A stretch of 64,000 nt of DNA from Lachnospiraceae oral taxon 107 str. F0167 (GTDB lineage Bacteria > Bacillota > Clostridia > Lachnospirales > Lachnospiraceae): the NCBI GenBank assembly GCA_000209465.1, contig GL890583.1:665606-729605 (forward strand), read 5' to 3'. The notes below the pieces were generated by a model that had not been told where the DNA came from, searched no databases, and saw only the letters and a program-made list of their open reading frames with translations. The number at the start of each line of letters is the position of its first letter. Position 1 is the first letter of the stretch. The position numbers and the translations under genes are program-made. Below are positions 1 through 8,694 of the stretch, in pieces.

Positions 1-564
1 ACCTCGTATAACTATGGTAACCATATCCTCATCCTGTAATATTTCCAATGAGAATATAGTCCTTATCGGTGATGAAGCCTGCGACTTTTGAGAACAAAAG
101 CTTGTAAAATCATGTGTTCCTATAAAGTATCCGCTTGCCTCCCTCATTTTTTCCACATCAAGGTTAAAATAGCAAAAATGTGCATAGAGCCTTTCGGTAG
201 GTATATCAATTTTTCTGTTTAATATCCTATATGTATATGTCTTTATACAATCATTTTTTCTTGGATGCCAGCCCGACTCCACTTCATCCGAGTACTGTAT
301 TCTGATATCCTCAGGCAATCTCTGATTTATTGCAAATGCAAACTTATCTGCCGCTATTCTTGCATTTGTATCAAATACCGCTATATTCCCATATGCATGA
401 ACACCTGAATCGGTTCTTGATGCACCTATTACTTCTATATCTTCGCCTGTAAGCTTCGTAATAGCATTATTTAGCACCTCTTCTATAGTGATTCCGTTAG
501 GTTGTTTTTGCCAACCGCAGTAATTCGTACCATCATAGGATACTATAAGTCTAATTCTTCTCAT
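1..564 (-). CDS. truA: tRNA pseudouridine synthase A (3' end cut by window)
   Basis: TruA isomerises uridines 38-40 in the anticodon arm of many tRNAs to pseudouridine. The visible 188 residues begin MRRIRLIVSYDGTNYCGWQ, the usual TruA N-terminus, and contain the catalytic motif GASRTDSGVHA with the nucleophilic Asp at about residue 54. The family is normally about 245-260 residues, so roughly a quarter is missing at the C-terminus because the window ends; nothing suggests it is broken. The ATG lies four bases after the ecfT stop, so it is the last visible gene of the ecfA1-ecfA2-ecfT-truA run, a common Firmicute order. Confidence 0.95.
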   Translation of the reverse strand, partial: MRRIRLIVSYDGTNYCGWQKQPNGITIEEVLNNAITKLTGEDIEVIGASRTDSGVHAYGNIAVFDTNARIAADKFAFAINQRLPEDIRIQYSDEVESGWHPRKNDCIKTYTYRILNRKIDIPTERLYAHFCYFNLDVEKMREASGYFIGTHDFTSFCSQKSQASSPIRTIFSLEILQDEDMVTIVIRG

Positions 565-568
565 TAAT

Positions 569-1375
569 CTACTTTCTAAATACAAAAGCCAAAGCAATGC
601 ATATCATTAAATATATTAAATAATATAAATATGCAATTATATCTATTTTTTTATACTTTAAAGGCTTTAGTTTTGTTCTTCCCTCACCGCCATGATAGCA
701 TCTGGCTTCCATTGCCATGGCAAGATCTGTGGCTCTTCTCATAGCTGAAATAAAAAGCGGTACCAAGAGAGGCACCATAGCCTTTGCCTTTTGCACGATA
801 TTACCCGATTCAAAATCAGCACCTCTTGCCATCTGTGCCTTCATTATTTTATCGGTTTCCTCTATCAGTATAGGTATAAATCTAAGTGCAATCGACATCA
901 TCATAGATATCTCATGCACAGGTATCTTTATTACCTTTAAAAATCCCATACTCTTTTCAAGTCCGTCTGTAAGTGCATTGGGTGTTGTAGTAAGAGTCAT
1001 TATAGATGAACCCACTATCAAAAAAATCAATCGAAGCCCCATAAATATTGAAACCCTGATACCTTCTTTGGTTATTTTAAGTATCCAAAGTTTGAATATA
1101 ACTTCTCCGTCAGTTAAAAACAGATTAAAACTGACACTTATAATTAACAGTATAAGAACAGCTCTAAGTCCCTTTAACATAAATTTTACCGGCACCTTTG
1201 ATAAAACTATAGCTGTTATCAAAAACAGGGTTGACAGTGCATATCCAAGCCATAAATCAGCTATAAAAAGAGAAATAATAAAAATCATGGTGCCAAAAAG
1301 CTTGGTTCTTGGGTCCAGTCTATGTATTACAGAGTCTATTGGGTAATACTGTCCCAATGTAATATCTCTAATCAT
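569..1375 (-). CDS. ecfT: ECF transporter transmembrane component EcfT
   Basis: The 268-residue integral membrane protein is the T component of an energy-coupling-factor transporter. It links the EcfA1/EcfA2 ATPases to interchangeable vitamin- or metal-binding S components encoded elsewhere. The sequence shows an early IDSVIHRLDPRTKL block typical of the family, several hydrophobic helices, and the C-terminal half coupling motifs containing A-R-G (MARGAD, about residue 183) and a second A-R motif (MEARCYHGGEGR, about 222). It overlaps the end of ecfA2 by eight bases, consistent with translational coupling, and is followed by truA. Confidence 0.93.
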   Translation of the reverse strand: MIRDITLGQYYPIDSVIHRLDPRTKLFGTMIFIISLFIADLWLGYALSTLFLITAIVLSKVPVKFMLKGLRAVLILLIISVSFNLFLTDGEVIFKLWILKITKEGIRVSIFMGLRLIFLIVGSSIMTLTTTPNALTDGLEKSMGFLKVIKIPVHEISMMMSIALRFIPILIEETDKIMKAQMARGADFESGNIVQKAKAMVPLLVPLFISAMRRATDLAMAMEARCYHGGEGRTKLKPLKYKKIDIIAYLYYLIYLMICIALAFVFRK

Positions 1376-2243
1376 TTCTATCCTTTCTCTTAATATATTC
1401 TAATATCCTGTCTCTTGCCTCTTGTATTGTGGTGATATCATCTCCCAGATCAATGCCTTCTTTTTTCAGCCTTTCAACAATATATGTTATTCCAGGCGCA
1501 CTAAGTCCGATACTTTCAAGGAATTTATACTGCTTAAAAACTTCCTTGGGAGTACCGTCAAGCACTAATTCTCCTTTATTCATCACAAGAAGTCTGTCAA
1601 CATATTTTGCAACATCTTCCATGCTGTGTGAAACCAAAATAATGGTCATATCTCTTGACTTTTTCAGCTCGATAATTTCCTCAAAAAGCTCATCTCTTCC
1701 CTTTGGATCAAGCCCCGCTGTCGGCTCATCTAAAATGAGTACATCCGGATTCATCGCAAGAACTCCCGCTATAGCCACTCTTCTTTTTTGTCCTCCTGAG
1801 AGTTCAAACGGTGATTTTTTATAATAACTTTCATCAAGACCTACTAAAGCAAGACTCTCCTTTGCACGAGACTCCACTTCCTTTTCAGGAAGCTTTTGAT
1901 TTCTTGGTCCGAACATCACATCTGAAAGTACATCCACTTCAAAAAGCTGATGTTCCGGATACTGAAATACAAGTCCTACTCTCTGTCTTAAAAGTTTCAT
2001 ATCATACTTTTGTGTATAAATATTTTCTCCGTTAAACAGCAATTCACCTGATGTAGCTTTTATAAGTCCGTTTAAATGCTGTATAAGAGTTGACTTCCCT
2101 GAACCTGTATGTCCTATAATGCCTACGAACTCACCCTTTTTTATTTTAAATGAAACATCCTTTATAGCATACTGTTCAAAGGCTGTTCCTTCTCCATATA
2201 TGAAATTTAATTTTTTTGCTTCTAATTGCACATTATCCTGCAT
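1368..2243 (-). CDS. ecfA2: ECF transporter ATPase EcfA2
   Basis: Second ATP-binding subunit of the ECF module. Walker A is GHTGSGKST, the Q-loop lies in FQYPEHQLF, the signature is ELSGGQKRR, Walker B is VLILDEPTAGLDP and the H-loop is LVSHSMEDV. The reading frame stays open upstream to a TTG at 2255, but the ATG at 2243 is preceded by GGAG at proper spacing, giving 291 residues. It lies 19 bases after ecfA1 and overlaps ecfT. The protein works as a heterodimer with EcfA1. Confidence 0.94.
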   Translation of the reverse strand: MQDNVQLEAKKLNFIYGEGTAFEQYAIKDVSFKIKKGEFVGIIGHTGSGKSTLIQHLNGLIKATSGELLFNGENIYTQKYDMKLLRQRVGLVFQYPEHQLFEVDVLSDVMFGPRNQKLPEKEVESRAKESLALVGLDESYYKKSPFELSGGQKRRVAIAGVLAMNPDVLILDEPTAGLDPKGRDELFEEIIELKKSRDMTIILVSHSMEDVAKYVDRLLVMNKGELVLDGTPKEVFKQYKFLESIGLSAPGITYIVERLKKEGIDLGDDITTIQEARDRILEYIKRKDRND

Positions 2244-2262
2244 TCTTATCTCCAAACGGTTC

Positions 2263-3117
2263 CTATTTTAGTATAGGCAAAAGATTATCGACCAATTCAT
2301 CCAATGTAAGTATGCCGTCAGGCAGGTCAACTCCTGCCTGCTTTAACTCAAATGCCAGTTCTGTAGTACTTGGTACATCAAGTCTTAACTTTTTTAACTC
2401 CTCAACATGAGAGAAAACCTCTTTAGGTGTTCCATCCATAACTATCCGACCTTCGTCCATTACTATAACTCTGTCAGCCCCTATGACCTCTTCCATATAA
2501 TGAGTAATAAGTATTACCGTAATATTTTCTTTTTTATTAAGCTCCAGTACTGTTTTTATAACTTCTTTCCTGCCATTCGGATCAAGCATTGCGGTAGGCT
2601 CATCCAAAACAATACATTTGGGCTTCATTGCCATAATACCGGCTATAGCTACCCTCTGCTTTTGTCCTCCTGAGAGTTTATTTGGAGATTTATATCTGTA
2701 TGCCGTCATACCTACAGCCTCCAATGCATTATCTACCCTCTTCCACATATCATCAGTCGGAATACCGATATTTTCAGGTCCGAATGCCACATCTTCTTCT
2801 ACCACATTTCCTATGATTTGATTATCCGGATTTTGGAATACCATTCCAACCATCTTTCTCAAATCAAGAAGTGTTTCGTCATTAGCCGTATCCAAATCGG
2901 AGATATAAACAGTTCCCTCTGTAGGCAAAAGTATGCCGTTTAAATGCTTTGCGAATGTAGATTTTCCGGAACCGTTATGACCTAAAATAGCCACAAAATC
3001 ACTTTGTGTGATATCAATATTTAAATTATTGATAGCCCTTTTTACATCCTCTACATTATCCTCTTCATCTCTCGTTATATAATCAAATATAAGCTTTGTC
3101 GCTTTTACTATTCCCAT
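2263..3117 (-). CDS. ecfA1: ECF transporter ATPase EcfA1
   Basis: First gene of the energy-coupling-factor operon, 284 residues. It carries Walker A (GHNGSGKST), Q-loop (FQNPDNQI), signature (LSGGQKQR), Walker B (CIVLDEPTAMLDP) and switch His (LITHYMEEV). The C-terminal extension after the nucleotide-binding domain (DVPSTTELAFELKQAGVDLP) is typical of CbiO/EcfA proteins. With EcfA2 and EcfT it forms the shared motor for vitamin or metal S components; none is encoded in this window. A tRNA-Arg terminator lies just upstream, so the operon should start from its own promoter in the short gap. Confidence 0.94.
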   Translation of the reverse strand: MGIVKATKLIFDYITRDEEDNVEDVKRAINNLNIDITQSDFVAILGHNGSGKSTFAKHLNGILLPTEGTVYISDLDTANDETLLDLRKMVGMVFQNPDNQIIGNVVEEDVAFGPENIGIPTDDMWKRVDNALEAVGMTAYRYKSPNKLSGGQKQRVAIAGIMAMKPKCIVLDEPTAMLDPNGRKEVIKTVLELNKKENITVILITHYMEEVIGADRVIVMDEGRIVMDGTPKEVFSHVEELKKLRLDVPSTTELAFELKQAGVDLPDGILTLDELVDNLLPILK

Positions 3118-3170
3118 TTTTACCTTTTACTTATTTATTAATCAAATATGGGTTATCACCCTATAATATA

Positions 3171-3200
3171 AAACAAAAACCTCAGCAAGGTTGCTGAGGT
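3171..3200 (-). terminator. Rho-independent terminator of tRNA-Arg
   Basis: Perfect inverted repeat CCTCAGCAA/TTGCTGAGG at 3180-3199, followed on the minus strand by TTTTTGTTTT. It lies directly 3' of the tRNA-Arg gene and separates it from the ecfA1 operon. Confidence 0.9.
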
Positions 3201-3208
3201 TCTAATAA

Positions 3209-3282
3209 CGTGCGTGAGAAGATTCGAACTCCCGACACCTTGGTCCGTAGCCAAGTGCTCTATCCAGCTGAGCTACACACAC
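3209..3282 (-). tRNA. tRNA-Arg (anticodon ACG)
   Basis: A 74-base cloverleaf. The acceptor stem GTGTGTG pairs with CACGCAC. The anticodon stem CTTGG/CCAAG encloses the loop CTACGGA, giving anticodon ACG, and the T-loop is TTCGAAT. The A at position 34 would be converted to inosine to read CGN codons. CCA is not encoded after the discriminator G. The gene has its own promoter and terminator. Confidence 0.95.
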
Positions 3283-3295
3283 ATTGCAAGTACAT

Positions 3296-3324
3296 ATTTT
3301 ACATTAGTGTATTGTGTTTGTCAA
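3296..3324 (-). promoter_or_regulatory. Sigma-A promoter of tRNA-Arg
   Basis: On the minus strand, TTGACA at 3319-3324 and TAAAAT at 3296-3301 are separated by exactly 17 bases. The -10 box lies 13 bases upstream of the tRNA 5' end, as expected for a stable-RNA promoter. Confidence 0.85.
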
Positions 3325-3330
3325 TAGGAT

Positions 3331-4062
3331 TTAAATATTTAAATAAAAACGCAAAATACCCAAAATAAGTATGTGTATCGGATAAAAAAGATAATTAATC
3401 CACTTATATTGTTTACCTCTTTTTCCATTATAAGTTAAAGTCAGACCAAACCCCAAAAATGAGTAAAACTCCTTTATAATGGAAAGATAACCTAATCCTG
3501 CTCGGGTCAGAGGCTTATCATAAAAAATATAAAAGATGTAAGCTACTACTACTGCGTGGTAATCATAGTCAAGGCTAAGTTCCATGGCTGAAAGTCCTGA
3601 AATTATAACTATTATAATCGAAACTGTATACCATAAGGCTTTAATCTTAATTTTCTCTTTTAAAGCATCAATTATCCATATAGTTATCAGGCATAGAGCC
3701 AGAGTAAACATCATATTATTCCAATATGGATTGAAGAATGTTTTTGATGTAAACATATCAAAAGGTACTTCCGATATTATACCGAATACTATCAATGTAA
3801 TTAGATATTTCTTCCTGTTTTTTGTTTTAAAAAATCCCTCCACTATAAAAAACACAAATATAGGAAAAGCGATTCTTCCCAATATTGAAAATATATTTGA
3901 CAAATACAATAAAAATCCACTACCATCAAGTATAGGTGTTATAAGAGCATTATTTACATGATCAATAAGCATTGAAATAAACGCTATATATTTTAACTGT
4001 GCTCCCGTAAAAATTTGAATTCTTTTTAATTTATCAGATTCAAATCGTTTTTTTAATTCCAT
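3331..4062 (-). CDS. TraX-like integral membrane protein
   Basis: About 243 residues with seven or eight hydrophobic helices. The N-terminal segment TGAQLKYIAFISMLIDH matches the opening of TraX family proteins, named for the F-plasmid pilin acetylase; chromosomal Firmicute members have no established substrate but belong to the acyltransferase-like membrane protein group. Other family features seen are GRIAFPIFVFFIVEGF after helix 2 and the C-terminal NGKRG before the last helix. The ATG at 4062 has GAGG six bases upstream and is preferred over the in-frame ATG at 4074. It diverges from the MATE gene and is not part of a visible conjugation locus. Confidence 0.75.
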   Translation of the reverse strand: MELKKRFESDKLKRIQIFTGAQLKYIAFISMLIDHVNNALITPILDGSGFLLYLSNIFSILGRIAFPIFVFFIVEGFFKTKNRKKYLITLIVFGIISEVPFDMFTSKTFFNPYWNNMMFTLALCLITIWIIDALKEKIKIKALWYTVSIIIVIISGLSAMELSLDYDYHAVVVAYIFYIFYDKPLTRAGLGYLSIIKEFYSFLGFGLTLTYNGKRGKQYKWINYLFYPIHILILGILRFYLNI

Positions 4063-4178
4063 AGTTTCCCTCATATTTTTATATATTTATAAAACAAATT
4101 ATAATTAATAAATTTTCATTATATCATATCTAAATGAACATTTTATAAAATGAATGTTAACATATTCTTTTTAATCAT

Positions 4179-4207
4179 TTGACTTGTAAGTTCACTGCAC
4201 ATATAAT
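4179..4207 (+). promoter_or_regulatory. Promoter of the MATE exporter gene
   Basis: TTGACT at 4179-4184 and TATAAT at 4202-4207 are separated by 17 bases. It lies 72 bases upstream of the MATE start codon in the divergent intergenic region. Confidence 0.8.
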
Positions 4208-4278
4208 GGTAAAATCACACTCTAAAATCACCTAAATATTTTAACGGATATAGAGATTTATTAGTATGGAGGATCAGT

Positions 4279-5637
4279 ATGTACACCGTTACAAAAGGCA
4301 ACTCATCTTTTAATAAAGATATTTTAAGGCTTGCCGTCCCAATAGTTTTACAAAATATTGTTACAACCGCTGTAAATTCAGCCGATGTAATAATGCTAGG
4401 GTTTGTAGGACAAAATGCACTTTCAGCCGGATCGCTGGCAAACCAGGTTATGTTTATATTACAACTTGTCTATACAGGTATTTCTTCAGGTGTTGTCATG
4501 CTTGCCGCACAATACTGGGGGAAAAAAGATACAAAGACAATTGAACATATTATGGGTATCGGTATGCAGCTATCCATATTTATATCAAGTATGTTTTTCA
4601 TTATGGCATTCTTTTTTCCACATGTTTTAATGAGAATTTTTACAAATGATATAAATTTAATCACTGAAGGTATACCTTATCTTAGAATGGTAAGCTTCTC
4701 ATATCTTTTTATGAGTTTTTCTCAAGTCTACCTTTGTGCTATGAGAAGTATAGAAAGAGTTCATTTTTCAACTGTAACAAATGCCGTTGCACTGATTTTA
4801 AATATTATCTTTAATGCAGTTTTTATTTTTGGACTGTTTGGTGCTCCAAAACTTGGAATACTTGGTGTTGCACTGGCAACCGTAATTGCAAGAGCTGTTG
4901 AATTTACAATATGTGTCATAGATAATTTTATACCGAAAGCCATTCATTTCCATATAAAAAATATTTTGGAAGTAAATAAAATATTGTTTTTTGATTTTAT
5001 GAAATATTCTCTTCCTGCCTTCGGAAATGAGATAGTTTGGGGAGTGGCTTTTTCCATGTACTCTGTTATTATGGGGCATCTTGACAGTGATATAGTTGCG
5101 GCGAATGCAGTAGTTGTGGTTGCAAGAAACCTTGGTACTGTGGCATGTTTCGGTATAGCCGATGCAGGAGCAATTATCCTTGGAAAATCAATAGGTTCCG
5201 GAAATACCGATACTATAAAGTCTGATTCTTCACACTTCGTAAAAATAACAAGTATGTCGGCAGTTGTAGGTGGAATAGTTATATTTCTTTTACGACCGGT
5301 ATTTTTCACTATGGCTGATTTAACTCCTACTGCAAAGAGTTATCTTAGTATAATGCTTTTTATAAATATGTATTATATAGTAGGCCAAGCATTCAATACT
5401 GCAATGATTTGTGGCGTGTTTAGATCGGGTGGCGATTCCAAATGGGGATTTTTCTGTGATATAATAGATATGTGGTGCTATTCGGTTCCGCTCGGCTTTA
5501 TATCGGCTTTTGTTCTTAAGCTTCCGCCAATGTGGGTATATTTCCTTATTTGTACCGATGAGTTTGTAAAGATTCCTTTTATTTATAAGCATTATAAAAG
5601 CTATAAATGGCTAAAAAATATTACAAGAGATTTTTAA
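4279..5637 (+). CDS. MATE family efflux transporter
   Basis: A 452-residue protein with twelve predicted membrane helices arranged as two repeats of six, the MATE (multidrug and toxic compound extrusion) architecture. It begins FNKDILRLAVPIVLQNIVTTAVNSAD and contains the family patterns VIMLGFVGQNALSA near the N-terminus and AQYWGKKD at the end of helix 2. Such proteins export cationic drugs or metabolites using a Na+ or H+ gradient; the substrate cannot be read from sequence. The start has GGAGG seven bases upstream. It is a single-gene unit with its own promoter and a downstream hairpin, convergent with the small-gene cluster that follows. Confidence 0.9.
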   Translation: MYTVTKGNSSFNKDILRLAVPIVLQNIVTTAVNSADVIMLGFVGQNALSAGSLANQVMFILQLVYTGISSGVVMLAAQYWGKKDTKTIEHIMGIGMQLSIFISSMFFIMAFFFPHVLMRIFTNDINLITEGIPYLRMVSFSYLFMSFSQVYLCAMRSIERVHFSTVTNAVALILNIIFNAVFIFGLFGAPKLGILGVALATVIARAVEFTICVIDNFIPKAIHFHIKNILEVNKILFFDFMKYSLPAFGNEIVWGVAFSMYSVIMGHLDSDIVAANAVVVVARNLGTVACFGIADAGAIILGKSIGSGNTDTIKSDSSHFVKITSMSAVVGGIVIFLLRPVFFTMADLTPTAKSYLSIMLFINMYYIVGQAFNTAMICGVFRSGGDSKWGFFCDIIDMWCYSVPLGFISAFVLKLPPMWVYFLICTDEFVKIPFIYKHYKSYKWLKNITRDF

Positions 5638-5640
5638 AAT

Positions 5641-5661
5641 AAGGGGCGATAATCGCCCCTT
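5641..5661. terminator. Hairpin between convergent genes
   Basis: The inverted repeat AAGGGGCGAT/ATCGCCCCTT lies immediately after the MATE stop. T-rich sequence follows on the minus side (TTATTTT), so it probably ends both the MATE transcript and the minus-strand small-gene cluster. Confidence 0.75.
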
Positions 5662-5665
5662 ATAA

Positions 5666-6076
5666 CTATAATTGTATCCATTCCAATACGTCTACGCTCT
5701 TTAATGTAAGTACACTTTTATCATATCTGTTTTTGAGCACAACTTCATCTTCCACAGATATATCACTATACCAATGATTAAGACTTGCATATTTTCCTGT
5801 GTGAATATCAACGATTACAGTAGTTATAGGATCCCAAGTTTTCTTTTTAACACTCTCTACAATTACATAATATGCGTCTAAGAATACAAGATTTCTTCCA
5901 TACATCCAAAACGGTAGTTCTTTATCTAACAGTGGAAGCTTAGCTGAAAAAATAAAATCCCCCATCGGCGGCTCAGTCTCATAGTTTAATACAATCTCAC
6001 TTCCATAATATGCGATTTGGGCTCCATATGCACCTACACTTACAGGTACACCTTCTTCGGCTATTATAAAATCCAT
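5666..6076 (-). CDS. Uncharacterised 136-residue protein of the immunity-like cluster
   Basis: I do not recognise the family. It is a soluble, beta-rich-looking protein with no signal peptide, membrane segment or cysteines, starting MDFIIAEEGVPVSVGAYGAQ. It is the last gene of a run of tightly spaced minus-strand ORFs, starting two bases after the SF0329-like gene ends. Its neighbours (SUKH, DUF1877, DUF2262, CbrC) are families common among immunity proteins, which is the only hint to a role. Confidence 0.7.
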   Translation of the reverse strand: MDFIIAEEGVPVSVGAYGAQIAYYGSEIVLNYETEPPMGDFIFSAKLPLLDKELPFWMYGRNLVFLDAYYVIVESVKKKTWDPITTVIVDIHTGKYASLNHWYSDISVEDEVVLKNRYDKSVLTLKSVDVLEWIQL

Positions 6077-6078
6077 TT

Positions 6079-6567
6079 CTATATCCCTTCCGCATTCATT
6101 CTGATAGTAAAGAACTCTTTAAATGTATCGTCTTCGTTTTCTATAGTTTCTTTCATGGATATAAGTTTTCTTTTACCGACTCTTCTATCCAAAACAGCAA
6201 ATATTCTGACAAGCAGGTTTTCACTGTATAGACTCTTTTCAATACTTTGGTTATCAAACTCTTTAAACGCTTCATAAAAGCATGTTTGATCAAACACTCC
6301 CAGTTTTATAGCGGTATCATCCATAAAAGCAAACTCTTCCTTCATACGCTTTTCATACTTTTCATCTTTCGGAAAAAGATCTGCCTTTGTCCAATTATAA
6401 TAATAGCAACCTTTTATAATCTCTTTCCCATCATATCTTATAGCTGCCCTGCCCTCATGATCATGTGATCTGTTGTAAGAAGTTGCAAAATAACTGATAT
6501 GTCCGCGCAAGCTATCTGCCAGATATTCACCTTCCAACTTTTTTCTTATACCACTCCAAGTTGACAT
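6079..6567 (-). CDS. SF0329-like protein of the immunity-like cluster
   Basis: 162 residues, soluble. The N-terminus (MSTWSGIRKKLEGEYLADSL), the central RAAIRYDGKEI stretch and the C-terminal LLVRIFAVLDRRVGKRKL resemble the small proteins annotated SF0329 family, which have no known biochemical activity and are often found among strings of immunity genes. The resemblance is from memory and not tested. The gene sits between an unknown and a DUF3601-like gene with gaps of two and twelve bases, so the three are almost certainly co-transcribed. Confidence 0.7.
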   Translation of the reverse strand: MSTWSGIRKKLEGEYLADSLRGHISYFATSYNRSHDHEGRAAIRYDGKEIIKGCYYYNWTKADLFPKDEKYEKRMKEEFAFMDDTAIKLGVFDQTCFYEAFKEFDNQSIEKSLYSENLLVRIFAVLDRRVGKRKLISMKETIENEDDTFKEFFTIRMNAEGI

Positions 6568-6579
6568 ATTTCCTCCAAA

Positions 6580-6819
6580 CTATAAATTCGTGTTATCATA
6601 AAGCTCCTCAAAATATTCATTTAAATGATGATATATTTTCATATCCTCTTTATCATCGCCTCTTAAAACCACACAAATATTTTTATTTTCCATATCTGCA
6701 AACACAAAATTATATTCACCAAAGTAAGCTTGGTAGCCGTATCTTATTAGAGTCAATATCTGACCAACCTTAAAGTTAAAAATATTCTTTCTTACAATAT
6801 AAGTATTACCTGTTTCCAA
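6580..6819 (-). CDS. Small DUF3601-like protein
   Basis: 79 residues. The opening METGNTYIVRKNIFNFKVGQILTL fits the pattern of DUF3601 proteins: a short basic beta-strand, then a G-x-x-L turn and aromatic strands (YGQAYFGEYNF region), ending in an acidic helix. Function is unknown; members commonly occur beside SUKH and other immunity-type genes. It is separated from its upstream neighbour by two bases and is therefore likely translated from the same mRNA. Confidence 0.65.
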   Translation of the reverse strand: METGNTYIVRKNIFNFKVGQILTLIRYGYQAYFGEYNFVFADMENKNICVVLRGDDKEDMKIYHHLNEYFEELYDNTNL

Positions 6820-6821
6820 TG

Positions 6822-7175
6822 CTAGTCCCTCTTATAAAAATATAAATATGGGTAGTTTGCAATCTCTTCATGCCAGTTATCATCATGCTTTATTAGAACC
6901 TTTCCATTTTCATCATAACACCTTGCAACTATCGGTGCTCTCTCTCCGGATCTTATTTTCCAAACCAATATTCCGTCCTCAAGCCCTGAGTCAGGTGAAT
7001 CGGTCTTTATATATTTTCCCAAATAGCAATCCCACCTTCCAAAAGGCAACTTATCATACACAATATTTACAAACTCTGCCAAGGTATCCGGCAAAATAAA
7101 TGTAGCGGGATTAGGTGCGTTTACATCATCTCCCATGCACATACTGCTCCTGCCCATATAGACTTTTATTTGCAT
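6822..7175 (-). CDS. Uncharacterised 117-residue protein of the immunity-like cluster
   Basis: The frame is open from 7226, but the ATG at 7175 is preceded by AAGGAG six bases upstream, so translation most likely begins MQIKVYMGRSSMCMGDD. The protein is soluble, with conserved-looking aromatic and Asp/Gly stretches (LPFGRWDCYLGKYI; NYPYLYFYKRD at the C-terminus). I do not recognise the family. The choice of start removes an overlap with the upstream membrane-protein gene. Confidence 0.7.
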   Translation of the reverse strand: MQIKVYMGRSSMCMGDDVNAPNPATFILPDTLAEFVNIVYDKLPFGRWDCYLGKYIKTDSPDSGLEDGILVWKIRSGERAPIVARCYDENGKVLIKHDDNWHEEIANYPYLYFYKRD

Positions 7176-7185
7176 GCTCTTCTCC

Positions 7186-7752
7186 TTAAAATTTATATAA
7201 AAGAGGAAATGCCAATCCCACATCAATAGCCATAAGTCCCAGTACTATACCCAAAACACCCAAGAATATAGTTAAAACCTTAACATTTTCACGAATCTGT
7301 ATGGAGAACTTCTTATAATCAATACCCCTGTTATTTATAATATTCTCTCTTGTTTCCGCTCTGTCTGTTAATGAGATATTATAACTTCCGCTCTCCGCAC
7401 CAAATGTATACAGTTTGACTCTGGCATCCTTAAAACTGTTTGCTGTAGTCCTAAAAAAATCCGGATATAATTGCATAAACTTTCCTGTAGCATTATTTTT
7501 AAGTTTAATATCTAAATTATATATAGGGGATATTGAATACTTCTTTCCTGAAAGCCATATATCATATTTGCCGCTTTCATCAAGTATAAAACTTCCATCT
7601 ATAGAGGAAACCGGCATTTCATATATCATGTTAGCCTTAGCAAATCCTCTGACTTTTTTAATACCGATAACAATAAGATATATTCCCACAGGTACAAGCA
7701 GTAACAATAAATATTTCAAATCCTTAATAGATTGTAACCAATACATTTCCAT
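7186..7752 (-). CDS. Two-helix membrane protein of unknown function
   Basis: 188 residues with one hydrophobic helix at about 13-31 and a second at about 160-180. They flank a roughly 125-residue beta-rich domain that contains repeated GKYDIWLSG-like strands. The arrangement suggests the central domain lies outside the membrane. No family recognised. It overlaps the 3' end of the DUF1877 gene by 29 bases in another frame, with GGAAG just before the ATG, so translation is probably coupled. It is the only clear membrane protein in the cluster. Confidence 0.7.
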   Translation of the reverse strand: MEMYWLQSIKDLKYLLLLLVPVGIYLIVIGIKKVRGFAKANMIYEMPVSSIDGSFILDESGKYDIWLSGKKYSISPIYNLDIKLKNNATGKFMQLYPDFFRTTANSFKDARVKLYTFGAESGSYNISLTDRAETRENIINNRGIDYKKFSIQIRENVKVLTIFLGVLGIVLGLMAIDVGLAFPLLYKF

Positions 7753-8227
7753 CCGCTTCCAAAATTTCCTTATAAAAATCTTTCATCCTTTCAAAACAGT
7801 CAAGCAGATCTTCTTTTATTTCATCTTCCTCATCTTCATAATCCCAAATACTCGGATAAAGATCCGCTTCTTTTCCTTCTTTCAAACTGAAGCTTTCCAA
7901 TGCACTTTCCATATCAAAATCTTCAAGTGCTCTTAATATATCAGAAACTCTATCCTTTTCGATATAGGCTATAAAATCTTCTATTTTTTCTATAGAATTC
8001 ACACCAACTACAGCTTCACTGAGTGGATCGTCTTCTACAGGTTCTGAGGCAGTTATTCCTGTCATCATGTAGTGAAGCAGATCCCAGTTCTTATCAATAT
8101 CAAGAATTATTTCGGCATTTTCATTCCAATCTTCCACTGTTTCAAAAATATCATCATCATTGTCAAATTGTTTAAGTGCTACCAAATCCTTATCACTTAA
8201 ATACTGATAATTCGCTCTAAGTCCCAT
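7724..8227 (-). CDS. DUF1877 (YfbM-like) protein
   Basis: 167 residues. The pattern MGLRANYQYLS at the N-terminus, then LDIDKNWDLLHYMMTG (about 41-56), a short DPLSEAVVG block, and C-terminal FERMKDFYKEIL is that of DUF1877, the family of Escherichia coli YfbM. The structure is known for the family but the function is not; DUF1877 genes recur in bacterial immunity-gene strings. The sequence is very acidic and soluble. It overlaps the downstream membrane-protein gene by 29 bases. Confidence 0.85.
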   Translation of the reverse strand: MGLRANYQYLSDKDLVALKQFDNDDDIFETVEDWNENAEIILDIDKNWDLLHYMMTGITASEPVEDDPLSEAVVGVNSIEKIEDFIAYIEKDRVSDILRALEDFDMESALESFSLKEGKEADLYPSIWDYEDEEDEIKEDLLDCFERMKDFYKEILEADGNVLVTIY

Positions 8228-8245
8228 TTTTTCTCTCCTTAAATA

Positions 8246-8680
8246 TTAAAATATTTTTATAAATCTTTTTTGCAGTTTATCCGATGTATATCCTATATTC
8301 TCATAAAATTTATGTGCTTCTAAACGATAATTTGCTGAATTCAACCTAATAAAAGCCATATTATTATCCAGAGCATATTTTTCAATATAGTACATTAATT
8401 TTTTACCAACTCCATTACCCTGAAATTTGGGATCAACAGCCAAACCTAATATATTAAGTCCGGTATCACTATACACACTTTCATATACTTGGGCATGGAC
8501 AAATCCAATAGCTTTTTGTATATTATCATCTTCATATACCGCAATAATATGATGTTTATTATCACAAGATAATTTATTTATTTGATTCTTTACTGTACTT
8601 ATATCAACATCATAACCTAAAGCAATTTTGCATATTTTTTGTATTTCTTCTGCATCAGATATATTAATTTCTCTTATCAT
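8246..8680 (-). CDS. GNAT family N-acetyltransferase
   Basis: A 144-residue acetyl-CoA-dependent acetyltransferase of the GNAT fold. It begins MIREINISDAEEIQKICKIALG, and the acetyl-CoA-binding motif A is seen as LAVDPKFQGNGVGKKLM (the Q/R-x-x-G-x-G/A loop), followed by the family's C-terminal RLNSANYRLEAHKFYENIGY block. An open frame extends to 8755, but that would overlap the DUF2262 gene and adds a non-homologous 25 residues; the ATG at 8680 fits the family start. The Shine-Dalgarno match (GGAGG) is unusually distant (about 18 bases). Substrate unknown. Confidence 0.85.
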   Translation of the reverse strand: MIREINISDAEEIQKICKIALGYDVDISTVKNQINKLSCDNKHHIIAVYEDDNIQKAIGFVHAQVYESVYSDTGLNILGLAVDPKFQGNGVGKKLMYYIEKYALDNNMAFIRLNSANYRLEAHKFYENIGYTSDKLQKRFIKIF

Positions 8681-8694
8681 ATATGTCTTTTTAA

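Noticed and set aside
717..1346. 209-codon plus-strand ORF across ecfT
   Set aside because: Antisense to a clearly conserved membrane-protein gene, with no ribosome binding site.
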